Shown here in pieces: positions 57,950 through 64,000 of a stretch of 64,000 nucleotides of DNA. The notes below the pieces were generated by a model. The model was not told the origin of the DNA and did not search any database. It saw nothing but the letters and a program-made list of their open reading frames with translations. This DNA comes from Gordonia sp049847105 (lineage in GTDB: Bacteria > Actinomycetota > Actinomycetes > Mycobacteriales > Mycobacteriaceae), in NCBI RefSeq assembly GCF_049847105.1, contig NZ_JBNCNS010000003.1, forward strand, positions 186,001 to 250,000. The letters are read 5' to 3'. Position 1 is the first letter of the stretch; each line of letters opens with the position of its first letter. The position numbers and the translations under genes were made by a program.

Positions 57950-59632
57950 TCAGTGCCTTTCGAGGATCGCGGACAGGTCGGCGCTGTCCGGCAGCGCGCC
58001 GTATTCGAAGTTGCGGTCCTCGCCGAGGCGGGCCGCGATGAACGCGTCGCCAACCGGTGCCGGTGAGAACCGTACGAGCAGAGACGCTTCGAGGGCAAGG
58101 GCCATCGATTCCACCACGGAACGGGCGCGCCGTTGTGCCGATGCCGCGTCGAGGCGGGCGAGCTCACCGAGGTGATCGCGAAGGCCGTCGAGATGGACAT
58201 CGAGTATCCGGTTCGATCCGCGGGCCAGGGAGACCTCGGCATCGAAGGCGGCCACTGACTCGGGCTCACGGGTCATCGCGCGCAGCACGTCCAGCGCGAT
58301 CACGTTGCCCGACCCCTCCCAGACGGCCATCACAGGCTGTTCGCGGTACCGCATCGCCAGTGGGAAATCCTCGGTGTAACCGTTGCCGCCCAGGCACTCC
58401 AGCGCCTCGTATGAGTGGTGCGGGCCGCGCTTGCAGATCCAGTACTTGGCGACCGCGGTGGCCAGTCGCCGGAAGGCGCGCTCCTGATCGTTGGCGTCCT
58501 CGTCGTGGGCGCGGGCCAGACGGATCGCGGTGACCGTCGCGGCCTCGGATTCCAGCGACAGGTCGGCGAGTACGGCGGCCATCGCAGGCTGATCGGCGAG
58601 CGTCGCACCGAACGCGGCGCGGTGGCGGGCATGCCAGACCGCCTCGGCGACGGATTGCCGCATGCCGGACGCACTGCCGAGGACGCAGTCCAGGCGGGTC
58701 TGCGCGACCATCTCGATGATGGTGCGCACGCCGCGACCGGGTTCCCCGATCATCACCGCGACGGTGCCGTCGAGCTCGATCTCCGACGACGCGTTCGACT
58801 TGTTGCCGAGCTTGTTCTTCAACCGCTGGATTCGGAAGACGTTGCGGGTGCCGTCCGGAAGTACCCGGGGCAGCAGGAAGCAGGACAGACCTTCTCCTGC
58901 CGGGCCTTCTGCTTGCGCGAGCACCAGGAACGCATCGGACATCGGGGCCGAACAGAACCACTTGTGTCCCGTGAGCAGATACTCGGCGCCGGGACCGCCG
59001 CCTGCCACCGGCTTGGCGACCGTGGTGTTGGCGCGGACATCGGAGCCGCCCTGCTTCTCGGTCATCGACATCCCAAAGATCGCCGACGACTTATCGGCGG
59101 AGAGATCGGGGGAGTAGCTGCGGGACAAGGCCTTCGGAACCCACTGCGCGGCGACGTCGGGTTGCAGCTCCAGCGAGGGGATGACCGCGTGGGTCATCGA
59201 CACCGGGCAGGCGTGGCCCGGCTCGATCTGACCGAACATCATGAATCCGGCGGCCCGCACCACATGGGAGCCGAGCTGCGGGTCGGCCCAGCAGCGGGTG
59301 TGCGAGCCGTGGGCGATCGACGCGGAGATGATCCGGTGGTACGCGGGGTGGTACTCGACCTCGTCGATCCGGTTGCCCCACCGATCGTGGGTGTGCAGTT
59401 CCGGCGTGATCGTGTTGGCCAGGTGGGCGTCGTGCTGGAACTGTTCGCTGCCGACCAGGGCGCCGATCTCGCGCAGCTCGTCGTCGGCCCATCCGCCGTC
59501 GTGGCGTTGAACAGCCTCACGGAGAACGGTGTTGAGTTCATATTCGTTGATGTCGCGACGGGGTGCGGACTGGTTGAGCACCGTGTGCGTGACGTGGGGC
59601 TGCGGTGTGATGTGGGTGTCGGACTGCGTCAT
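57950..59632 (-). CDS. aidB: AidB-like acyl-CoA dehydrogenase
   Basis: A 560-residue acyl-CoA dehydrogenase of the AidB branch: FGMSMTEKQGGSDVRANTT, HKWFCSAPMSDAFLVLAQ and ECLGGNGYTEDFPLAMRYREQPVMAVWEGSGN are hallmark stretches, with the longer C-terminus seen in AidB. E. coli AidB is induced by alkylating agents and binds DNA. Its enzymatic role is unclear; the actinobacterial version may be a catabolic dehydrogenase. ATG 59632 follows GAAGGAA. A TetR gene lies upstream in the same direction and may control it. Confidence 0.9.
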   Translation of the reverse strand: MTQSDTHITPQPHVTHTVLNQSAPRRDINEYELNTVLREAVQRHDGGWADDELREIGALVGSEQFQHDAHLANTITPELHTHDRWGNRIDEVEYHPAYHRIISASIAHGSHTRCWADPQLGSHVVRAAGFMMFGQIEPGHACPVSMTHAVIPSLELQPDVAAQWVPKALSRSYSPDLSADKSSAIFGMSMTEKQGGSDVRANTTVAKPVAGGGPGAEYLLTGHKWFCSAPMSDAFLVLAQAEGPAGEGLSCFLLPRVLPDGTRNVFRIQRLKNKLGNKSNASSEIELDGTVAVMIGEPGRGVRTIIEMVAQTRLDCVLGSASGMRQSVAEAVWHARHRAAFGATLADQPAMAAVLADLSLESEAATVTAIRLARAHDEDANDQERAFRRLATAVAKYWICKRGPHHSYEALECLGGNGYTEDFPLAMRYREQPVMAVWEGSGNVIALDVLRAMTREPESVAAFDAEVSLARGSNRILDVHLDGLRDHLGELARLDAASAQRRARSVVESMALALEASLLVRFSPAPVGDAFIAARLGEDRNFEYGALPDSADLSAILERH

Positions 59633-59644
59633 CGTGTTTCCTTC

Positions 59645-59803
59645 TCATCTCGCTGGTCGAGTAGCCGCGAAGTCATCCCGGTGAGCTCATCCCGTTGGTC
59701 GGGTGTCGTGAACTCATCCCGCGGGTCGAGTGCCTCATGAACCTCACCCCGCTGGTCGAGTAGCCGCGAACGAAGTGAGTGGCGTATCGAGACCACCCGT
59801 CAG
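59645..59803. repeat. REP-like repeat cluster between aidB and tetR, entering the tetR 3' end
   Basis: CTGGTCGAGTAGCCGCGAA units at about 59652 and 59750 and degenerate CGGGTCGAGTGCCTC-type copies between. The cluster ends in GAACGAAGTGAGTGGCGTATCGAGACCACC, which encodes the end of the TetR protein. Confidence 0.75.
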
Positions 59804-60421
59804 AGTTCGATCGAGAACCTGCTCCGGTATCTGCAGATTCGTGAAGATCACGGCGACGGCCTCTTCGAGGTTGTCGTCGAAATCGGGCCCGGTCGCGGCC
59901 TTCTGGACGATGAGCCCGAAGATCGCCGACCAGAACGCCTTTGCCTCCACGCCGATCTCGGCGCGCAGTTGCCAGCCGGTCCGGACCAGGGTGCGCATCA
60001 GGGCATCTTCGCCGCGCTCGTGGAGGGTGCGCAGTGTGTCGCTGATGCCGTCCCGTAGATCCGCGCGACGCGAGACGAGGAGCATCGCAGTCGTGAAGAG
60101 TTCGACGTTGCGTGCCTGCGGACCGAGCAGCGAACTCACCAGGGTGTTGGTGTACTCGCGCACTGTGGTGGCGGACGCAGCGGCATCTTCGGCGTGGCGC
60201 CCGGCGCGCAGGACCGCGGCACATGCCACCTCGACGAAGAGTTGCTCCTTGGAGCCGAAGTAATACGTGACCTGGTTCGGGTAGGCGCCCGCCCGTTGGC
60301 AGATCTGGGCGATGGACGCCGTCTCGCCCTGCTCGACGAACACCTCGGTGGCTGCGGACAGCAACGCCCGACGTGTCGCCTTACCGGCTTCACGCGTGCC
60401 ACGTCCGTTTGCGCTGGTCAT
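59744..60421 (-). CDS. TetR family regulator with repeat-derived C-terminus
   Basis: A 225-residue TetR protein from ATG 60421 (GAGGTGA upstream). HTH TASIAQICQRAGAYPNQVTYYFGSKEQLF at about 34-62, then a ligand domain. The last ~17 residues (GLDTPLTSFAATRPAG) are encoded by a REP-like repeat, so the repeat appears to have replaced or extended the native end. Likely target is the aidB-like gene downstream or itself. Confidence 0.87.
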   Translation of the reverse strand: MTSANGRGTREAGKATRRALLSAATEVFVEQGETASIAQICQRAGAYPNQVTYYFGSKEQLFVEVACAAVLRAGRHAEDAAASATTVREYTNTLVSSLLGPQARNVELFTTAMLLVSRRADLRDGISDTLRTLHERGEDALMRTLVRTGWQLRAEIGVEAKAFWSAIFGLIVQKAATGPDFDDNLEEAVAVIFTNLQIPEQVLDRTLTGGLDTPLTSFAATRPAG

Positions 60422-60678
60422 CGTCACCTCGTCAAGTGTTTGTATGGAAAACAATAAATGACGAGATCGGTGGCGGTCAAGGACGGCTCGGAACCAACTT
60501 GCCTAGCAGGCCAGGATCACGGTCGAGACCGGCGAGCCCCGAGGGTTCAGTCGAGTCAGAACTATCCGCCCGGTGGATAGTTCGTATTCGTGAGATCCGG
60601 TTCCCCTTTCGGCGAATCGCCCTGACACTGGTGACTCGGACCACAGTCAGTCGAACCGTCGTCGATAAGGACAGATTC
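60422..60678. other. Intergenic region tetR - hydrolase
   Basis: No credible gene. An AT-rich TGTTT-N7-AAACA repeat about 15-30 nt upstream of tetR may be its operator, and a perfect 9-7-9 inverted repeat lies at 60559-60583. The region is less GC-rich than its surroundings near tetR. Confidence 0.6.
60559..60583. promoter_or_regulatory. Perfect 9-7-9 inverted repeat
   Basis: GAACTATCC-GCCCGGT-GGATAGTTC. Typical operator size, about 100-200 nt upstream of the VOC remnant and the alpha/beta hydrolase. The regulator may be the adjacent TetR protein or the MmyB-type regulator at 63341. Confidence 0.55.
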
Positions 60679-60780
60679 GTGTCTCACCAGAGGGCTCACC
60701 TCAGTCAGGTCGAAATCGCCACCCCGAACATCGCCACGTCGGCGCGCTGTCATATCGAGCAGTTCGGAGTGCGGGCATGA
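60679..60780 (+). pseudogene. Possible VOC/extradiol dioxygenase remnant (33 residues)
   Basis: GTG 60679 is preceded by AAGGAC and starts a 33-residue frame containing LSQVEIATPNIATSARCHIEQFGV, which looks like the first strand and helix of a VOC dioxygenase (pattern HVEIxTPDLxxSxxFYxxxFG). It stops at once, its TGA overlapping the hydrolase ATG. It may be a decayed dioxygenase gene or a short leader peptide coupled to the hydrolase. Confidence 0.4.
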
Positions 60781-62051
60781 CCGGCCGGACACCGGTAACC
60801 GGCGGCGCCATGCCCGGCGTGCACAGTGGCCCGCGGCGGTTTCGTGAGCAGCGCTGGCTGGTCGACGAGACGATCCGAGCGCAGACCATCGAATTCGATC
60901 AGCCACGTCTGGCCTACCATCTGGGCCCGGTCGGCGATGAACTCGCGCCGGCGGATATGGCCGTTATCCGTGGCGCGGTGCGCAAGCTCGACGATCACGT
61001 CCCGGTCGTCACTGGGGTAGCGCGGCGCCGTGAGCGGTTTGCACGGGAGGCCGAGGATGCCGGGCATCCGCAGACGGCCGCGGTGCACTGGTATGCCGCG
61101 GCCCAACTGTGGTCGCTGGCCTGCTGGCCGGTATGGACCGACGAGGCGCTGGTTCGTGAGCTCGACGACCACAAGAATGCCGCCTATCTTGCCTGGGGCG
61201 CACATTCGGATCACCATGTCGAGCGCGTCGACATCCCCTTCGGCACCGGCGTGCTCGCGGCCTGGTTTCACCGCCCGGCCGGTGCCGATGGGCCGTTCCC
61301 CACTGTGCTGGCCTGTGGCGGCATGGATGCCCCGCGCGAGATCGTCGTATCCCGTGCCGCGGACCCGTGGCTGGCACGAGGATTCGCGGTGCTCGCGGTC
61401 GACGGTCCCGGCCAGGGGGAGACCGCGATCCGGGGTGTCCACGTCACCCCTACCGCCTGGATCGAGGCGGGCCGGGTGCTGGTCGATTGGCTGCGTGCGC
61501 GCCCCGAGGTAGACGACGACCGATTGGTCTGTGCCGGCACCAGTTTCGGATCGCACTGGATGACCCAGGTCGCGGCGACCTCGCCGGTGTTCCGCGGCTG
61601 TTCGGTTGCTCTGCCTGCTTTCGAACCCGGTCTCCGCACCTTGTTCGAGCAGGCCTCGCCGACCTTCAAGGCCCGGCATATGTGGATGGCCGGGCTCTAC
61701 GATGACGAGGCAGCATTCGACGACATGGTCGCCGGTTACGATTTGCGCCCGCTGATCAGGGAGATGAACGTTCCGTGGCAAATCATCGGGGGCACGGCCG
61801 ATGAATTATCGCCCACTGGGTGGGTCGACGAATTAGCCCGAATCTGTCCCGCATACTCTTCGATCACCAGATACGCCGGTGCCCGCCACTCCATGACCGA
61901 CAGCCCGGCAACCGCACTGGGCCCGAGCTGGCGCGGGCTGACGATCGACTGGCTGCACGACTTGGCACTAGGCAAGCCCGCCGGGGACGAACATCGATTG
62001 GTCACCGCCGCAGGCGAAGTCGTCGACCTTCCGCACCCCCGCAGGAGCTGA
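60777..62051 (+). CDS. Alpha/beta hydrolase (dihydropseudooxynicotine hydrolase / FrsA-like)
   Basis: A 424-residue protein with an N-terminal helical region and a C-terminal alpha/beta hydrolase: ACGGMDAPRE, DGPGQGET, nucleophile Ser256 in GTSFGSH and His371 in GARHSMTD. The layout fits the DUF1100/prolyl-oligopeptidase-like branch that includes C-C bond hydrolases of nicotine and other aromatic breakdown. Substrate unknown. ATG 60777. A zinc dehydrogenase follows 160 nt downstream in the same direction. Confidence 0.83.
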   Translation: MTGRTPVTGGAMPGVHSGPRRFREQRWLVDETIRAQTIEFDQPRLAYHLGPVGDELAPADMAVIRGAVRKLDDHVPVVTGVARRRERFAREAEDAGHPQTAAVHWYAAAQLWSLACWPVWTDEALVRELDDHKNAAYLAWGAHSDHHVERVDIPFGTGVLAAWFHRPAGADGPFPTVLACGGMDAPREIVVSRAADPWLARGFAVLAVDGPGQGETAIRGVHVTPTAWIEAGRVLVDWLRARPEVDDDRLVCAGTSFGSHWMTQVAATSPVFRGCSVALPAFEPGLRTLFEQASPTFKARHMWMAGLYDDEAAFDDMVAGYDLRPLIREMNVPWQIIGGTADELSPTGWVDELARICPAYSSITRYAGARHSMTDSPATALGPSWRGLTIDWLHDLALGKPAGDEHRLVTAAGEVVDLPHPRRS

Positions 62052-62210
62052 TCGGTGTCACGTCGCAAAACCGGAGTAACGAAGTGAAGGCCCACGTCGT
62101 ACGTCGCGGGGGAAAATCTGACCCTGCCAGACGGCCCGGATATTCGGTTCCATGAATACATCGGGGCCTGTAGCCGCAGGACCACCGTCGACGAAGGAAT
62201 GGAGATTGCC

Positions 62211-63233
62211 GTGCGTGGAGTTGTCATGCACACCGCCGGGGACGTGCGTGTCGAGGACCGCGAGGATCCGAGGATCATCGAACCGACTGATGCCGTGATC
62301 ACGTTGACCGCAACCTGTATCTGCGGTTCGGATCTGTGGCCCTATCGGGGTATTGAGCCCGCCGATCACCAGGTCATGGGCCATGAGTACATCGGCGTGG
62401 TCGAGGAGGTCGGCCGCGCCGTCGAAACCGTCAAGGCCGGCGACTTCGTCGTCGGCTCGTTCGTGATCTCGGACAACACATGTGAAATCTGTCAGGCTGG
62501 GTTTCAGTCGAAGTGTGTACACGCCGAGTTCGTTGCGCAGACCGTGGGCACCCAGGCCGAGAAGGCGCGGATTCCGCACGCCGACGGCACGCTCGTGAAG
62601 ACCCCCGGCACCCCCGACCCCGAGCTGTACCCGGCTCTGCTGGCGGCCTCGGATGTGCTCGGCACCGGTTGGTATGCCGCGGTGGCGGCTGAGGCCGGTC
62701 CTGGTAAGACGGTGGCCGTTGTCGGTGATGGCGCGGTTGGTCTGATGGCGGTTCTCGCGGCCAAGCAGCTCGGCGCCGAGCGGATCATCGCGATGTCACG
62801 TCACCCGAAGCGGCAGGAACTTGCCCGCTACTACGGCGCCACCGACATCGTCGAGGAGCGCGGCGATGCGGGAGTGGACAAGATCAAGGAGCTCACGAAC
62901 GGGCTCGGCGCGCACTCGGTGGTAGAGGCCGTCGGCACGCAGGAGTCGTTCATGCAGGCCGTCGGCGCGACCCGCGGCGGCGGACACCTGGGCTACGTCG
63001 GCGTGAACTACGACGTGCAGATCCCCGGCATCGAGCTGTTCTTTGCCGGCATCCACACCCTTGGTGGGCCGGCACCGGTGCGGCGGTTCCTGCCCGACCT
63101 CATCGACCGCATCTGGCGGGGCGAGATCGACCCCGGGAAGGTCTTCGACCTCACCTTGCCCTTGGAGGAGGCCCCGGAGGGATACAAGGCGATGGACCAA
63201 CGCCGCGCCACGAAGGTGATGCTCACGCTGTAA
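62211..63233 (+). CDS. Zinc-dependent alcohol dehydrogenase
   Basis: A 340-residue medium-chain dehydrogenase: CICGSDLWPY and GHEYIGVV for the catalytic zinc, VVGDGAVGLMAV for the cofactor. The structural zinc loop is partly lost (TCEICQAGFQSKC keeps three Cys). Similar proteins are annotated as threonine or S-(hydroxymethyl)-type dehydrogenases; substrate unknown. GTG 62211 has GGAG at good spacing; ATG 62199 lies directly behind its AAGGA and is less likely. Confidence 0.87.
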   Translation: MRGVVMHTAGDVRVEDREDPRIIEPTDAVITLTATCICGSDLWPYRGIEPADHQVMGHEYIGVVEEVGRAVETVKAGDFVVGSFVISDNTCEICQAGFQSKCVHAEFVAQTVGTQAEKARIPHADGTLVKTPGTPDPELYPALLAASDVLGTGWYAAVAAEAGPGKTVAVVGDGAVGLMAVLAAKQLGAERIIAMSRHPKRQELARYYGATDIVEERGDAGVDKIKELTNGLGAHSVVEAVGTQESFMQAVGATRGGGHLGYVGVNYDVQIPGIELFFAGIHTLGGPAPVRRFLPDLIDRIWRGEIDPGKVFDLTLPLEEAPEGYKAMDQRRATKVMLTL

Positions 63234-63340
63234 GCGGCCGTCGCCGAGTCGGGACGGCGAGGATGAGCGGACCGGCCCGTCTCGGTGGGCGCATCTCTCA
63301 GCCATTTGGGGTGGGGAAATCGTATTCTGGAGGAGTGGAC

Positions 63341-64000
63341 ATGAAGGCTGAGATCAGGGAGTTCCTGACCTCCCGGCGGGCGAACATCACGCCTGAACAA
63401 GCCGGCGTGCCCACGGGCAACAGCGAACGCCGCGTGCCGGGGCTTCGGCGCGAGGAGGTCGCCACCCTCGCGGGGGTGAGCGCCGATTACTACACGAAGC
63501 TCGAACGTGGGAAGGTCGCCAGCGCCTCGGACAGCGTGCTGGAGTCGATCGCTCGCGCCCTTCAGCTCGACGACGCCGAACGCACTCATCTGTTCGATCT
63601 CTTCCGCCCCAACGTCTCCGGGATTCGGGCCGCCGAGTCTGCTCCGACAGGTCTGAGGGAGTCGCTCCGGCGGATGCTCGACAGCATGACGGTGCCGGCG
63701 CTCGCCTACAACGCGCTGCAGGACATCGTCGGCGCCAACCTGCTGGGACGTGCGATGTTTGCGCCCTTGTTCGATTCTGACCGCCCGAACTTCTCCCGGT
63801 TCTCCTTCCTCGATCCGCGTGCGCGAGAGTTCTTCGGCGACTGGGAGTTGGCGTGCAGTCTGAATGCGGCGATGCTCCGATACGCCGTCGGACGTGACCC
63901 CCTCGCGCCCGAGCTCGCGGCCCTCATCGGCGAACTCTCTACGCTGAGTCCCGCGTTTCGTGCGCACTGGGCTGCGCAGGACGTGCATGAACATCGCACC
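63341..64000 (+). CDS. XRE-family regulator with MmyB-like domain (3' end outside window)
   Basis: The first 220 residues are present. HTH RRVPGLRREEVATLAGVSADYYTKLERGKV (about 30-60) and the beginning of an MmyB-like ligand domain (about 100 on). Same type as the regulator at 28915-29745. ATG 63341 follows GGAGGAG. It may control the dehydrogenase upstream or a gene beyond the window. Confidence 0.88.
   Translation, partial: MKAEIREFLTSRRANITPEQAGVPTGNSERRVPGLRREEVATLAGVSADYYTKLERGKVASASDSVLESIARALQLDDAERTHLFDLFRPNVSGIRAAESAPTGLRESLRRMLDSMTVPALAYNALQDIVGANLLGRAMFAPLFDSDRPNFSRFSFLDPRAREFFGDWELACSLNAAMLRYAVGRDPLAPELAALIGELSTLSPAFRAHWAAQDVHEHRT

Overview
The window is high-GC actinobacterial DNA with GTG/TTG starts, many 4-nt ATGA/GTGA gene overlaps and dense coding. 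Gene content and order point to a mycolic-acid-containing actinobacterium, most likely Gordonia or a close relative. Indicators are an aspartate/alanine aminotransferase next to an Rv0338c-type Fe-S oxidoreductase, a dnaK-grpE-dnaJ-hspR operon, a WS/DGAT acyltransferase, a secreted cutinase, a type II flavohaemoglobin and a UsfX/SigF pair. The genus is an inference; no rRNA or other taxonomic marker is present. I see no tRNA, rRNA, CRISPR array, transposase or phage gene.

Layout. 0-14.9 kb: an EphD-like hydrolase-dehydrogenase (cut by the window edge), the aminotransferase, a membrane Fe-S oxidoreductase with a long repeat tail, WS/DGAT, a SanA-like protein, two membrane acyltransferases, a styrene-monooxygenase-like flavoprotein, and an orphan short ectoine synthase translationally coupled to an esterase. 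14.9-19.8 kb: a CinA-type amidase, a GntR-TauE-DUF1634 operon and a pyruvate-oxidase-like enzyme. 19.9-27.7 kb: a compact general-stress island. It holds usfX (anti-sigma), a STAS gene and sigF, with small acidic proteins, a haem-oxygenase-fold iron enzyme, a CDGSH protein, a methyltransferase, a formaldehyde-dehydrogenase-like enzyme, haemerythrin, CsbD and a GlsB/YeaQ membrane protein. Nine sites of the form GTTT-N16-GGG(T/C/A)A(T/G/C) stand in front of these genes, all with a 16-bp spacer, three of them as divergent pairs. This is the strongest system-level signal in the window.

27.8-43.4 kb: SDR dehydrogenases with divergent regulators, GH15 glucosidase/trehalase divergent from glucose-6-phosphate dehydrogenase and an epoxide hydrolase, VOC, DinB and two RibD/DHFR-like proteins, a secreted cutinase and an MFS transporter. 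43.4-51.2 kb: the heat-shock block, lon and dnaK-grpE-dnaJ-hspR. HspR-box-like (HAIR) sites lie upstream of lon and of dnaK, so repressor and targets sit together; a very large hairpin separates grpE from dnaJ. 51.3-64 kb: a Thr-rich-tail membrane protein, flavohaemoglobin, amidohydrolase, soluble Ser/Thr kinase, FAD-linked oxidase, DUF1330 protein, AidB-like acyl-CoA dehydrogenase, TetR, an alpha/beta hydrolase with a possible VOC remnant, a zinc alcohol dehydrogenase and a MmyB-type regulator cut by the window end.

Intergenic DNA carries several copies of a repeat whose core resembles TGATCGAGTAG...GGAGCGTAGCGACGA, and a second 68-bp hairpin repeat flanking the DUF1330 gene. Several clear inverted repeats next to regulator genes are proposed as operators. 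All assignments come from reading the sequence; none was checked by a database search.
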